The notes: generated from the letters alone by a model not told the origin. A stretch of DNA of 64,000 nucleotides from Curtobacterium flaccumfaciens pv. betae (GCF_026241855.1 NZ_JAPJDC010000001.1:1426001-1490000); one strand, 5' to 3'; positions 26,634-35,287 are shown, counted from the first letter of the stretch. Translations and numbers: made by a program.

Positions 26634-27359
26634 ATGACCTACTGGCTGCTGAAGAACTTCGTGCTCGGCCCGCTCATCCTCACCCTGTTCCGGCCGTGGG
26701 TGGTCGGGCGTGAGCACGTGCCCGCCAAGGGCCCGGTCATCTTCGCGTCGAACCACATCTCGTTCATCGACTCGGTGATCCTGCCGGCGGTGCTCGACCG
26801 CCGACTCTCGTTCCTGGCGAAGAGCGACTACTTCACCGGCCGCGGGTTGAAGGGCTGGGCGACGAAGACGTTCTTCAACGCCATCGGCCAGTTGCCGATC
26901 GACCGCTCCGGCGGCAAGGCGTCCGAGGCATCGCTGCGCACCGGCCTGCAGGTCCTGGCACGCGGTGAGCAGCTCGGCATCTACCCCGAGGGCACCCGCA
27001 GCCCCGACGGCAAGCTCTACCGCGGCCGCACCGGCATCGCCCGGATGATCCTCGAGGGGCGCGTGCTCGTCGTCCCCGTCGCCATGGTCGGCACGCGCGA
27101 GGTGCAGCAGATCGGTCAGCGCTTCCCGAAGATCAAGCGCGTCGGGGTCGTGTTCGGCAAGCCGCTCGACTTCTCGCGGTTCCAGGGGTTCGAGACCGAC
27201 CGCTTCATCCTGCGCAGCGTCACGGACGAGGTCATGCACGAGCTCGCCGGCCTGAGCCGACAGGAGTACGTGGACGTCTACGCCACCAGCGTGAAGGAGC
27301 GAGCGAGCTCCGCGCGCGAGGCCGTCATGCGGGAACGGAAGTCGACGCCTGCACGTTAG
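26634..27359 (+). CDS. plsC: 1-acyl-sn-glycerol-3-phosphate acyltransferase (PlsC family)
   Basis: A 241-residue membrane-associated acyltransferase. NHISFID is the NHx4D catalytic motif, PEGTRS the glycerol-phosphate binding motif, and RTGIARMILEGRVLVVPVAM follows. The first 20 residues are hydrophobic. It should convert lysophosphatidate to phosphatidate in phospholipid synthesis. It is related in position to Rv2182c. The neighbouring acyl-CoA synthetase could supply acyl donors. Confidence 0.9.
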   Translation: MTYWLLKNFVLGPLILTLFRPWVVGREHVPAKGPVIFASNHISFIDSVILPAVLDRRLSFLAKSDYFTGRGLKGWATKTFFNAIGQLPIDRSGGKASEASLRTGLQVLARGEQLGIYPEGTRSPDGKLYRGRTGIARMILEGRVLVVPVAMVGTREVQQIGQRFPKIKRVGVVFGKPLDFSRFQGFETDRFILRSVTDEVMHELAGLSRQEYVDVYATSVKERASSAREAVMRERKSTPAR

Positions 27360-27395
27360 GCTCTGATGGTCCCGGCACCCCGCCAGGACGCCCAT

Positions 27396-27432
27396 CGACG
27401 ACGCGCGGCCCGGTGCCGGTAGCGCGTCGTCG
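27396..27432 (+). terminator. 11-base-pair hairpin between plsC and aroG
   Basis: Arms CGACGACGCGC (27396-27406) and 27422-27432 pair perfectly with a 15-base loop. It may terminate plsC transcripts or act in the aroG leader. No leader peptide rich in aromatic codons was seen. Confidence 0.5.
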
Positions 27433-27464
27433 GGCCGCCCGCACAGAACACCGAGGTAACGCCC

Positions 27465-28850
27465 TTGTTCGAGTCGACCGACTTCGTCGCCCTGCAGGAT
27501 CCGGACGTCATCGAGGGGCTCGACTATTGGCGGACGCTCCCGATCAAGCAGCAGCCGACCTGGCCGGACGCCGCCGCTGCCGAGGCCGCTTCGGCCGAGA
27601 TCGCCACGCTCCCGCCGCTCGTGTTCGCGGGCGAGGTCGACAAGCTGCGCGAGCGGCTCGCCGCCGCCGCTCAGGGCAAGGCCTTCCTGCTGCAGGGCGG
27701 TGACTGCGCCGAGACCTTCGCCGGTGCCACCGCCGACTCCATCCGCGACCGGGTCAAGACGATCCTGCAGATGGCCGTCGTGCTGACCTACGGCGCCTCG
27801 ATGCCCGTCATCAAGATGGGGCGCATGGCCGGGCAGTTCGCAAAGCCCCGCTCGAGCGACTTCGAGACCCGTGGCGACGTCACGCTGCCCGCCTACCGCG
27901 GCGACATCGTGAACGGCTACGACTTCACGCCGGAGAGCCGGACGGCCGACCCGCGCCGCCTGGTGCAGGGGTACCACACCGCTGCTTCGACGCTGAACCT
28001 CGTCCGTGCCTTCACGCAGGGGGGCTTCGCCGACCTGCGCCAGGTGCACTCGTGGAACAAGGGCTTCGCCTCGAACCCCGCGAACGCCCGCTACGAGCAC
28101 CTCGCGAAGGAGATCGACCGCGCGATCCGCTTCATGGACGCCTGCGGCGCCGACTTCGAGGCGCTCAAGCACGTCGAGTTCTACGCCTCGCACGAGGGGC
28201 TGCTGATGGACTACGAGCGCCCGATGACCCGCATCGACTCGCGCTCCGGCCTGGCGTACGACACGTCCGGTCACTTCATCTGGATCGGTGAGCGCACGCG
28301 CGACCTCGACGGCGCCCACGTGGACTTCCTGTCGCGGGTGCGCAACCCGATCGGCGTGAAGCTCGGCCCGACGACGAGCGTCGACGACATGAAGGCGCTC
28401 GTCGACAAGCTCGACCCGAACCGTGAGCCGGGTCGCCTGACCTTCATCACGCGGATGGGTGCGGGCAAGATCCGCGACGAGCTGCCCAAGCTGCTCGAGG
28501 CGATCAAGGGCATGGACGCCAACCCGCTGTGGGTCACCGACCCGATGCACGGCAACGGCCTGACCACGCCGACGGGCTACAAGACCCGCCGGTTCGACGA
28601 CGTCGTGGACGAGGTCCTCGGCTTCTTCGAGGCGCACCGCCAGGTCGGCACGTACCCGGGTGGCATGCACGTCGAGCTCACCGGTGACGACGTCACCGAG
28701 TGCCTCGGCGGCTCGGAGCACATCGACGAGGCCACCCTCGCCACGCGCTACGAGTCGCTGTGCGACCCGCGCCTGAACCACATGCAGTCCCTCGAGCTCG
28801 CCTTCCTGGTGGCCGAGGAACTCGGCGCGCACCAGCCCGACCGCTCGTAA
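27465..28850 (+). CDS. aroG: Class II DAHP synthase
   Basis: A 461-residue class II 3-deoxy-D-arabino-heptulosonate 7-phosphate synthase, first step of the shikimate pathway. Landmarks: LQGGDCAETFAG (metal-binding Cys), GRMAGQFAKPRS, RVHSWNKG-like QVHSWNKGF, YASHEGLLMDYE, GPTTSVDD, RMGAGKIRDELP, TDPMHGN and TYPGGMHVELTGDDVTECLGG. Length is as in the plant/mycobacterial type. TTG start at 27465 after GAGG. It corresponds to Rv2178c, also next to pknL. A strong hairpin follows the stop. Confidence 0.97.
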   Translation: MFESTDFVALQDPDVIEGLDYWRTLPIKQQPTWPDAAAAEAASAEIATLPPLVFAGEVDKLRERLAAAAQGKAFLLQGGDCAETFAGATADSIRDRVKTILQMAVVLTYGASMPVIKMGRMAGQFAKPRSSDFETRGDVTLPAYRGDIVNGYDFTPESRTADPRRLVQGYHTAASTLNLVRAFTQGGFADLRQVHSWNKGFASNPANARYEHLAKEIDRAIRFMDACGADFEALKHVEFYASHEGLLMDYERPMTRIDSRSGLAYDTSGHFIWIGERTRDLDGAHVDFLSRVRNPIGVKLGPTTSVDDMKALVDKLDPNREPGRLTFITRMGAGKIRDELPKLLEAIKGMDANPLWVTDPMHGNGLTTPTGYKTRRFDDVVDEVLGFFEAHRQVGTYPGGMHVELTGDDVTECLGGSEHIDEATLATRYESLCDPRLNHMQSLELAFLVAEELGAHQPDRS

Positions 28851-28868
28851 CGCAGGAACCGTCTCGCC

Positions 28869-28913
28869 AAAGCGACGGAACCCCGCGGCATGTTCGCGGG
28901 GTTCTGTCGCTTT
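28869..28913 (+). terminator. Terminator after aroG
   Basis: Arms 28869-28887 (AAAGCGACGGAACCCCGCG) and 28895-28913 pair over 19 positions with one G-U pair; the loop is 7 bases and a short TTT run closes the right arm. It sits 18 bases after the aroG stop. Confidence 0.8.
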
Positions 28914-28920
28914 CGTGTGT

Positions 28921-28964
28921 CGGACGGGAGGCCCGTGACGGCGCCGCCACGGGCCTCCCGTCCG
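28921..28964. repeat. GGAGGCCCG palindrome between aroG and pknL
   Basis: Arms CGGACGGGAGGCCCGTG (28921-28937) and 28948-28964 pair perfectly over 17 bases around a 10-base loop. It lies between two terminator-like hairpins and shares its core with the palindromes at 22984, 23309 and 33059. Confidence 0.75.
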
Positions 28965-29014
28965 TCCCGGGGTCGCGTCGACGGCCGAGGATGCGGAGCG
29001 TCAGCATCTGCTGC

Positions 29015-29069
29015 TCGCGAAAGCGACAGTGTGCTGCCGAACGGAGGCGGCACACTGTCGCTTTCGCGA
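29015..29069 (-). terminator. 24-base-pair hairpin, terminator for pknL
   Basis: Arms 29015-29038 (TCGCGAAAGCGACAGTGTGC start) and 29046-29069 pair over 24 positions with one G-U pair and a 7-base loop. It ends 12 bases from the pknL stop and shares the AAAGCGAC segment with the aroG terminator. Confidence 0.75.
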
Positions 29070-29081
29070 CGGTGTCTGCCC

Positions 29082-31157
29082 CTACTGGTCGTAGGACAGG
29101 GTGACCGTGTCGCCGCGGTAGACGGTGGCGCCGGCCCCCGGGTCGGTGCCGGTGACCGGCAGCTTCGACTTCCAGTCGTAGAAGCCGCAGAGGATGTTCG
29201 TGCAGTCGGGCACGGAGACCTTGAGGCCGAGGTCCTCGAGGGTCTTCGTCGCCTCGTTGATCGTCGCCCCGACGACGCCGTCCTCGGGCACGGTGATCGG
29301 CGTCGGACCCTTCGACACGACGACGTCCACGGCCGACCCGCGCACGGCGGGGGAACCCTGCACGGCGGCGGAGACGATCTGACCGGCTGGCACGGTCTCG
29401 CTGTACTCCTCGGTCCGGGCGCCGAGGAGCAGTCCGACGTCGTCGAGTGCGGCGGCGGCCTCGTCGACCGTCTTGCCGACCACATCGGGCACGGGGCCGA
29501 GCGAGACGGTCAGCGTGACCTGCCCGGTCTCGCCGTAGGCCTTCACCGTCGTGAGGTCGAGCGGCTTGCCGCCGGACGCGCGACCGGTCGCCGCGACCAC
29601 GGTGTCCTTCGGGGCGTCGGCGGAGAACTCGTACCGGTCGTCCTGCAGCTCGAAGTCGTCGTCGAGTGCGGCCGTCACGGTGGAGAGCGGCTGCCCGACG
29701 ATCGCCGGCAGCGGGATCATCCGGGGGCCGTTCGACACGACGATCTGCACCGCCGTGCCCTTCTGCACCTCGCGCTTCGGGGCCGGCTTCGTCGTGGAGA
29801 CCTGCCCCTTCGCGACGACGGCGTCGAACCGTGTCCCGGTCTTCGACGCCGCCTGCAGGCCCTGTGCTTCGAGCAGCTGCCGGGCCTGCGAGACCGACTT
29901 GCCCGTGACTTCCGGGATCCGCACGTTGCCACCCGGCCCCGGGCCGAAGTACCAGCCGAAGCCGGCTCCGATCAGCGCGAGCACGACGACCACGGACAGC
30001 AGGATCCAGCCGCGCTTCCGACGCTTCGCCGACTGGTCGGCGAGGCGCTGTCCGGCGGGGGAGAGCACGCCCGGCTGGGCCCCGGTGCGACGGGGGCCCG
30101 GGGCGTTGCCGCGTGCACGGGCGGGTGCTCGACCGCGGTCGCCGGTGTCGCGGTCGCCGGAACGGTCGATGATGGCGGTCTCGTCCGCAGCTGCGGCTCC
30201 TGCGGCTCCTGCGGCCGCTGCGGCCGCTGCGGCGCCGAGCGTGCCGGCACCACCGGAGGGCAGGATCGCGGTGCCGTTCTCGGGCCGGAGCACGGCGGTG
30301 CGGTACTGGCCGGTCGCACGCTGCTGGTTGCCCGCCATGTGGTCGAGCATCTCGCGGGCGTCGCGTGGGCGGTCCTCGGGGTCGCGTGCGGTCGACCAGG
30401 CGACCAGCTCGTCGAGCTCCGGCGGCACCCCGGACACGGCGGCGCTCGGTGCCGGCACGGAGTCGTTGGCGTGCTGGTAAGCGATCTGCATCGGCTGCTC
30501 GCCCTTGTAGGGCTGCTCGCCGGTGAGCATCTCGTAGAGCATGATGCCGAGCGCGTAGATGTCGCTGCGCGAGTCGGCGGCGCCGCGGGTCACGAGCTCG
30601 GGGGACAGGTAGGCGATCGTGCCGAGCAGGGCCGCGCCGGTCGCCGTGTTCGCGGTCGTGGCCCGGGCCAGGCCGAAGTCGCCGAGCTTGATGCGGCCGT
30701 CGTCGGCGAGCAGGACGTTCTCGGGCTTCAGGTCGCGGTGCACGATCCCGGCGCGGTGGGCCGAGGCGAGGCCGGCCAGCACGGCGCGCAGGATGTCGGT
30801 CGCCTGCTCGGGCGTCAGGGCGTGGTGCTCCTGCAGCAGGTCCCGCAGCGTGATGCCGGGGATGTACTCCATGACGATGTAGGCGATCTCGCCCTCGGCG
30901 CCCTGGTCGTACACGCCCACCAGGTTCGGGTGCGACAGCCGGGCCGCCGATCGGGCCTCCTGGATGAAGCGCTCACGGAAGGCCTGGTCGTCGGCCAGGT
31001 GCCCGTGCATGGTCTTGATCGCGACGCGTCGCTCGAGGCGCACGTCGGTCGCGAGGTAGACGGTCGCCATGCCCCCGCGCGCGATGCGGGAGCGGACGCG
31101 GTACCGCTGATCGATCATGCGACCGATCATCGGATCCGTGGCGGCGTTGGTGGTCAT
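29082..31157 (-). CDS. pknL: Membrane Ser/Thr protein kinase with four PASTA domains (PknL-like)
   Basis: A 691-residue receptor-type kinase. The kinase domain (about 15-280) has ARGGMATVYLA, VAIKTM (ATP Lys), HRDLKPENVLLA and LGDFGLA. An Ala-rich and basic juxtamembrane region precedes one membrane helix (GWILLSVVVVLALIGAGFGW, about residue 400). Four PASTA repeats follow outside (starting near IPEVTGKSVSQARQLL, IVGQPLSTVTAALDD, VPDVVGKTVDEAAAAL and VVGATINEATKTLEDL) and likely sense peptidoglycan or lipid II. Neighbours aroG and an Rv2175c-like gene identify it as PknL; the mycobacterial form lacks PASTA whereas corynebacterial forms have it. ATG at 31157 lacks a clear ribosome site. Confidence 0.93.
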   Translation of the reverse strand: MTTNAATDPMIGRMIDQRYRVRSRIARGGMATVYLATDVRLERRVAIKTMHGHLADDQAFRERFIQEARSAARLSHPNLVGVYDQGAEGEIAYIVMEYIPGITLRDLLQEHHALTPEQATDILRAVLAGLASAHRAGIVHRDLKPENVLLADDGRIKLGDFGLARATTANTATGAALLGTIAYLSPELVTRGAADSRSDIYALGIMLYEMLTGEQPYKGEQPMQIAYQHANDSVPAPSAAVSGVPPELDELVAWSTARDPEDRPRDAREMLDHMAGNQQRATGQYRTAVLRPENGTAILPSGGAGTLGAAAAAAAAGAAGAAAADETAIIDRSGDRDTGDRGRAPARARGNAPGPRRTGAQPGVLSPAGQRLADQSAKRRKRGWILLSVVVVLALIGAGFGWYFGPGPGGNVRIPEVTGKSVSQARQLLEAQGLQAASKTGTRFDAVVAKGQVSTTKPAPKREVQKGTAVQIVVSNGPRMIPLPAIVGQPLSTVTAALDDDFELQDDRYEFSADAPKDTVVAATGRASGGKPLDLTTVKAYGETGQVTLTVSLGPVPDVVGKTVDEAAAALDDVGLLLGARTEEYSETVPAGQIVSAAVQGSPAVRGSAVDVVVSKGPTPITVPEDGVVGATINEATKTLEDLGLKVSVPDCTNILCGFYDWKSKLPVTGTDPGAGATVYRGDTVTLSYDQ

Positions 31158-31239
31158 CGGCGGCATTCTACGAATCGGAACCGCACTCGGACGCACCGGC
31201 GCACCGCCCGTGACCCAATCTCGATCTTCCGGATGAGGC

Positions 31240-32511
31240 TCAGAGCGTCGCCAGCCAGCCCTGGGCGGCGCTCGCCCAGGTGGCGTAGGCCTTCGGGTAG
31301 GCGGAGAGCTGCACGGCCTGGGCCGCGTCGGTGATGCTCATCGAGGACCAACCGGGCACGTCGAGCAGGCCGCGGGTCTTGCCGGCGTTCGGGTTGTGTC
31401 GCCCGCCGAAGAACAGCGCGGTGGCGTGCGCCGGGTCCTGCAGCTTCAGCGCGCTGCCCCAACCCTGGCTCGGACGCTGCTGGAACAGGCCGACCGAGTC
31501 GCGGTCGCCGTGCGGCAGGTTCCGGAGGCTCGACTCCTGCATCGCGGCGGCGAGGGCCACGACGATGCCCCGGTCCGGGACGCCCAGCGATCGACCGACG
31601 GCCACGATGGTCGCGGCGTTCTGGCGCTGCTCGGCGCTCAGGCCGACGGCACCGCTGACCGCCGCACTCGCGGAGACCGCGGGCGCGGCGGTGGCGTTCG
31701 ACGACGGGATCACGAGCGTCTTGCCGGCGTAGATCGTGCTCGTGTACGACAACCCGTTCGCCGACAGGAGCGACTTGACGGAGACGTGGTGCGCGGCGGC
31801 GATCGAGGCCACGGTGTCTCCGGCGCTGATCTTCACGCTCGTCTTCGTCGACGGAGCCGAGGCGGTGGACGCCGACGGCGTCGATGACGTTCCGTGCGGC
31901 ACCCGGAGCGTCTGCCCGGGGTAGATGACGCTGCGCTGCGACAGCTTGTTCGCGCTGAGGAGCGCAGTGGTCGACACGCCGACGCGGGACGCGATGCCGG
32001 AGACGGTGTCGCCCTGCTTCACGTGGTAGCTCGAGGTGTCCGAGCCGGAGCCGCCGGTCGACCCGGAGGTCCGCACCGATGCGGTGGTGACGGCGGGCGT
32101 CGATGCCAGGTGGAGCGTCTGCCCGGGGTGGATGATCGTGTTCCAGCCGAGGCCGTTGCGCACGAGGATCTCCTGCGCCGACAGGCCGAAGCGGGCGGCG
32201 ATGCCCGAGACCGTGTCGCCGTGGTGGACGGTGTAGTTCGTGGGGGCCTTCGTGGTGGCGGCGACCGTCCGCACGACGGTCTGCGTCGGCCGGGCGACGG
32301 CGGTGCCGAACACGGGGCGGTCGGTCACGGCGCGGTCCTGGTCGACGTGGCGCTTGTGGTTCGCGTCGGCGTCGTCGTGCCGCGGCTCGGCGTGCGCGAT
32401 CGGGCCGGTCAGGCCGGCGGTCACCGCGATCGTGCCCGCGAGGACGATGGGCATGGTGGCGAACCGGGCGGATCGTGCGCGCCGGGCGACTTCGTCTGCA
32501 GCGTGGTCCAC
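31240..32511 (-). CDS. Secreted triple-LysM transglycosylase-like protein
   Basis: A 423-residue exported protein. Residues 20-41 form a signal sequence ending AHAE. Three LysM domains (about 92-135, 161-204, 225-268) each start with GDTV and end with PGQTL or AGKTL and bind peptidoglycan glycan. The C-terminal domain has AAMQESSLRNL (candidate catalytic Glu326) and DSVGLFQQRPSQGWG, typical of lysozyme-like transglycosylases. Linkers are Ser/Thr-rich. The GTG at 32511 has AGGAG seven bases upstream. It sits between pknL and the Rv2175c-like gene, which are adjacent in Mycobacterium. Confidence 0.92.
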   Translation of the reverse strand: MDHAADEVARRARSARFATMPIVLAGTIAVTAGLTGPIAHAEPRHDDADANHKRHVDQDRAVTDRPVFGTAVARPTQTVVRTVAATTKAPTNYTVHHGDTVSGIAARFGLSAQEILVRNGLGWNTIIHPGQTLHLASTPAVTTASVRTSGSTGGSGSDTSSYHVKQGDTVSGIASRVGVSTTALLSANKLSQRSVIYPGQTLRVPHGTSSTPSASTASAPSTKTSVKISAGDTVASIAAAHHVSVKSLLSANGLSYTSTIYAGKTLVIPSSNATAAPAVSASAAVSGAVGLSAEQRQNAATIVAVGRSLGVPDRGIVVALAAAMQESSLRNLPHGDRDSVGLFQQRPSQGWGSALKLQDPAHATALFFGGRHNPNAGKTRGLLDVPGWSSMSITDAAQAVQLSAYPKAYATWASAAQGWLATL

Positions 32512-32623
32512 GGGTTTCTCCTGATCTCGACTGAGCCGTGCGCACGCGTGCGCGCACTCACAGGTGCCACAACGCTGGCATGGCCTGATTCCCAAGTCAA
32601 CCAGAGAGTCAGATGGGGTGGAT

Positions 32624-32640
32624 GTGACGAATGTGACGAA
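32624..32640. promoter_or_regulatory. Direct repeat GTGACGAA in divergent promoter region
   Basis: Two GTGACGAA octamers lie 9 bases apart (32624-32631, 32633-32640) between the LysM gene and the Rv2175c-like gene. Direct GTNAC-type repeats are bound by the actinobacterial response regulator MtrA, which controls wall hydrolases. The link is tentative, as the spacing has not been compared with real sites. Confidence 0.3.
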
Positions 32641-32683
32641 CGAGGCGGATTCACTCCGGCGGTCACTCTGGCACCATGGGCGT

Positions 32684-33040
32684 GTGAGTGCCGCACCCGC
32701 AGACGACCTGTCCCTCTCCGAACGCTGGCTGACCGTCCCCGAGCTGGTGGACATGTTCAGCACGAGCCCCGGACGGATCCACCGACTCTTCGAGCAGAAG
32801 ACCCTGCTGGCAGCCCGCGTCGGCGGTGTGCTGCGCGTGCCGGTCGAGTTCCTCGAGGACGGGGAGCCGATGCCCGAGCTCCGCGGCACGCTGATCGTGC
32901 TCGGCGACAACGGCTTCACCGACGACGAGGCGGTGCGCTGGATGCTCACCGTCGACGACGCGATGGGCACCACGCCGATCGCGGCGCTCCGCGCCGGCCG
33001 CAAGGCCGAGGTGCGTCGCGTCGCCCAGTCGCTGCTCTAG
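32684..33040 (+). CDS. Rv2175c-family DNA-binding protein
   Basis: A 118-residue protein. Residues about 10-60 form a winged-helix module (LTVPELVDMFSTSPGRIHRL, FEQKTLLAARVGGVLRVPVE) and the rest is the family C-terminal domain (LIVLGDNGFTDDEAVRWMLT). In M. tuberculosis Rv2175c binds DNA and is phosphorylated by PknL, which lowers binding; the N-terminal Thr of that site is not obvious here. The GTG at 32684 was chosen by length. It is divergent from the LysM gene and convergent with the prenyl synthase. Confidence 0.88.
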   Translation: MSAAPADDLSLSERWLTVPELVDMFSTSPGRIHRLFEQKTLLAARVGGVLRVPVEFLEDGEPMPELRGTLIVLGDNGFTDDEAVRWMLTVDDAMGTTPIAALRAGRKAEVRRVAQSLL

Positions 33041-33058
33041 ACGCCATCCGGACGGACA

Positions 33059-33090
33059 GGAGGCCCGTGGCGGTGTCGCCACGGGCCTCC
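33059..33090. terminator. GGAGGCCCG palindrome, bidirectional terminator
   Basis: Arms GGAGGCCCGTGGCG (33059-33072) and 33077-33090 pair perfectly around a 4-base loop; flanking AGGACA-like and TGTCCT bases extend it imperfectly. It lies between two convergent genes and belongs to the same palindrome family as 28921. Confidence 0.7.
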
Positions 33091-33110
33091 CTTCTGTCCT
33101 GGCCTCGCGC

Positions 33111-34229
33111 CTAGGACGACCGGCGGCTGACCGTGTCGGCCAGCGACGCGAGCTGCTCGCGCGCCGACGGCGTCAGCGGCGAGGCGTCGAGCGCCGCCTT
33201 GGCACGCTGGACGTGCCGCTCGATCGACCGCTCCACGGCGGCCACGGCGCCCGACTCGGTGAGGGTCGCGCGGAGCATCTGCACCTGCTCCTCGTCGAGG
33301 TCGGGGTCTCCGAGGAGCTCGTCCAGGAGCTGCCGCGGGCCGTTCGCCAGCGTCTTGCGCGCCGAGGCGATGAGGACGGTGCGCTTGCCCTCTCGTAGGT
33401 CGTCGCCGGCCGGCTTGCCGGTGACCTCGGGATCGCCGAAGACCCCGAGCATGTCGTCGCGGAGCTGGTACGCCACGCCGAGGGGGAGCCCGAAGGCGCG
33501 GAGGCCCTCGAGCTGGGAGTCGCTCGCGCCGGCCACGAGGGCACCGATGACCAGCGGGGCCTCGATCGAGTACTTCGCCGACTTGAAGACGATGACGCGC
33601 TGGGCGCGGAGCAGGTGCTCGGACTCGTCGATGACCGGCCAGGCGGTCTCCTCGTGCACGTCGAGGTACTGCCCCGCCGTGACGTCGAGGCGCATCGCGT
33701 GGAACTCCTGGCGGACGATGCGGGCCCGCACCGGGTCGAGGAGCGCGAGGCCCTCGTCGAAGACCGAGTCGCTCAGCGAGAGCAGCAGGTCGCCGAGGAG
33801 CAGCGCGGAGTTCGTGCCGTACTGCCCGCGGTCGCCGACGAAGCCGGACTCCTCGTGCAGGGACTCGAAGCGGCGGTGCGCGGCCGGACGCCCGCGGCGG
33901 GTGTCCGAGCGGTCCATGATGTCGTCGTGCACCAGGGCGGCGGCGTGGAAGACCTCGAGCGCGGCGGCGACCGTGACGACCGCCTCGGCCGTGGTCTGCC
34001 GGGACCCTTCGGCCAGCGGGTCGAACGAGCCCGAACGGCCCGCCACCGACTGCCATCCCCAGTAGCAGAACAGTGCCCGGAAGCGCTTGCCGCCGGACAA
34101 CAGGTCTCGTGCGTACCGGTCGAACGGCGCGAGGTCGGGGCTGATCGCGAGGAGCCGTTCACGCTGCTCGTCGAGTGCCCGGTCGATACGCGCCGATACG
34201 AGGTCCACTAATCGCGTACTCTCAGCCAC
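33111..34229 (-). CDS. Polyprenyl (trans-isoprenyl) diphosphate synthase
   Basis: A 372-residue isoprenyl chain elongase. SGGKRFRALFCYWG binds IPP, LVHDDIMDRSDTRRG is the first Asp-rich motif with Mg ligands, and YQLRDDMLGVFGD the second. It condenses IPP on an allylic primer to make GGPP or longer chains, used for menaquinone, undecaprenyl phosphate or carotenoids. Product length cannot be read reliably. Corresponds in position to Rv2173 (idsA2). The GTG at 34229 has TAGGGA upstream. Confidence 0.92.
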   Translation of the reverse strand: MAESTRLVDLVSARIDRALDEQRERLLAISPDLAPFDRYARDLLSGGKRFRALFCYWGWQSVAGRSGSFDPLAEGSRQTTAEAVVTVAAALEVFHAAALVHDDIMDRSDTRRGRPAAHRRFESLHEESGFVGDRGQYGTNSALLLGDLLLSLSDSVFDEGLALLDPVRARIVRQEFHAMRLDVTAGQYLDVHEETAWPVIDESEHLLRAQRVIVFKSAKYSIEAPLVIGALVAGASDSQLEGLRAFGLPLGVAYQLRDDMLGVFGDPEVTGKPAGDDLREGKRTVLIASARKTLANGPRQLLDELLGDPDLDEEQVQMLRATLTESGAVAAVERSIERHVQRAKAALDASPLTPSAREQLASLADTVSRRSS

Positions 34230-34325
34230 GATCCCTACCCTAGTGGAGTGGTCGAGGCATAGAATCGGTCCACTCAACCCGCGTTTTTCAACCCCGCGTC
34301 GATCCCAGGAACAGAGGGAACCAAG

Positions 34326-34724
34326 ATGCCGCTCTCGGAACAGGAGCAGCGCCTTCTCGAAGAGATGGAGCGCAGCCTCTACCAGAACGATTCCGATTTC
34401 GTGGCTCGTGTCACACGTCGACAGGGTCGTCCGACGTACACAGCCATCACGCTCGGGGTCCTCGGCGCACTCGCCGGGGTCGCCATCGTCATCGTCGGCC
34501 TCGTCATCAAGGCGCCGCTGCTGGGCATCCTCGGCTTCGTCGTGATGCTCGCCGGTGTCCTGTTCGCGCTGCGCCCGGGCATGCGTGCCCCGAAGGCGAA
34601 GCCCGCTCGGCCGGGCAAGCCCGCGTCCGGTGGGTCTGCGCGTCCGTCCGGCGGTGGCGGTGGCGGTGGATCCTTCATGGACCGGATGAACGAGCGCTGG
34701 GACAAGCGCAACGACCAGAGCTAG
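34326..34724 (+). CDS. DUF3040 membrane protein
   Basis: A 132-residue protein with the DUF3040 start MPLSEQEQRLLEEMERSLYQ, then two membrane helices (about 40-62 and 65-85) and a basic, Gly-rich tail (SGGGGGGGS). It is found just before mraZ in most actinobacteria (Rv2169c in M. tuberculosis), and its conserved position suggests a link to envelope or division, but no function is known. A hairpin with a UUCG-like loop follows. Confidence 0.92.
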   Translation: MPLSEQEQRLLEEMERSLYQNDSDFVARVTRRQGRPTYTAITLGVLGALAGVAIVIVGLVIKAPLLGILGFVVMLAGVLFALRPGMRAPKAKPARPGKPASGGSARPSGGGGGGGSFMDRMNERWDKRNDQS

Positions 34725-34781
34725 TAAACGACCAGAGTCAGTAGCTGACAGGAGTCAGCAGGACTCCCTCCACACTCCTCC

Positions 34782-34816
34782 ACGGGGTCGGCCTTCGGGT
34801 CGGCCCCGTTTCGTGT
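34782..34816 (+). terminator. Terminator after DUF3040 gene
   Basis: Arms ACGGGGTCGGCC (34782-34793) and 34798-34809 pair with two G-U pairs around a TTCG loop; TTTCGTGTTT follows. It closes the DUF3040 transcript before repeat array B. Confidence 0.7.
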
Positions 34817-34839
34817 TTCCGGGGGTGGGATCGTGCCGC

Positions 34840-35222
34840 GCGAGTGGTCACGACACGCCGCGTGCGGGTTGCCGATGGCGCGGGAACTGTCGGCTGGGTC
34901 CCGCGCGAGCGACGGTTCGTGACCACTCGGTGTCGTGGCGGCGGCACGTCGTGACCGCGCGCTGACCGGAAGCCGGGCGTGGTGGGGCCGACCATGCGCC
35001 CGCGTGGGCAACGTGGCGAGGGTGGGGTGGGCCTCCAGGCCGGGGTGGACCGTCGCCGCGTGCGTGCGTGCGCGAGTGGTCACGACATGCCGCGTGCGGG
35101 TCGCCGAAGGTGCGGGAACTGTCGGCTGGGGCCAGCGCGGGCGACGGTTCGCGACCACTCGGTGTCGCGGCGGCGGCACGTCGTGACCGTGCGCTGACCG
35201 GAAGCCGGGCGTGGCGGAGCCG
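34840..35222. repeat. Array B: two 150-base copies of the palindromic repeat
   Basis: Copies start at 34840 and 35072 (232 apart) and are about 90 percent alike by eye over some 150 bases. Each has outer arms CGAGTGGTCACGA and TCGTGACCACTCG about 95 bases apart, inner arms GAACTGTCG and CGACGGTTC, and ends in CACGTCGTGACCG. The motif GGTCACGAACCGTCG is present on the minus strand. These are the same building blocks as array A but in another order. The rest of 34817-35400 holds no accepted gene. Confidence 0.82.
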
Positions 35223-35270
35223 CCCCTGAACCCGCGGCGCGCCCCGGGGTGCTCCACCGGCTGCGAAAGT

Positions 35271-35287
35271 CCTCCACTTTCCTCCAC
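35271..35287 (-). promoter_or_regulatory. Candidate MraZ box, minus orientation
   Basis: On the minus strand this reads GTGGAGGAAAGTGGAGG, two TGGAG units with a 10-base period, the form of MraZ-binding repeats. A similar copy (two differences) is at 34767-34783. Confidence 0.4.

Noticed and set aside
27360..27464. Attenuator for aroG
   Set aside because: A single hairpin is present, but no leader peptide with aromatic codons or alternative pairing was found.
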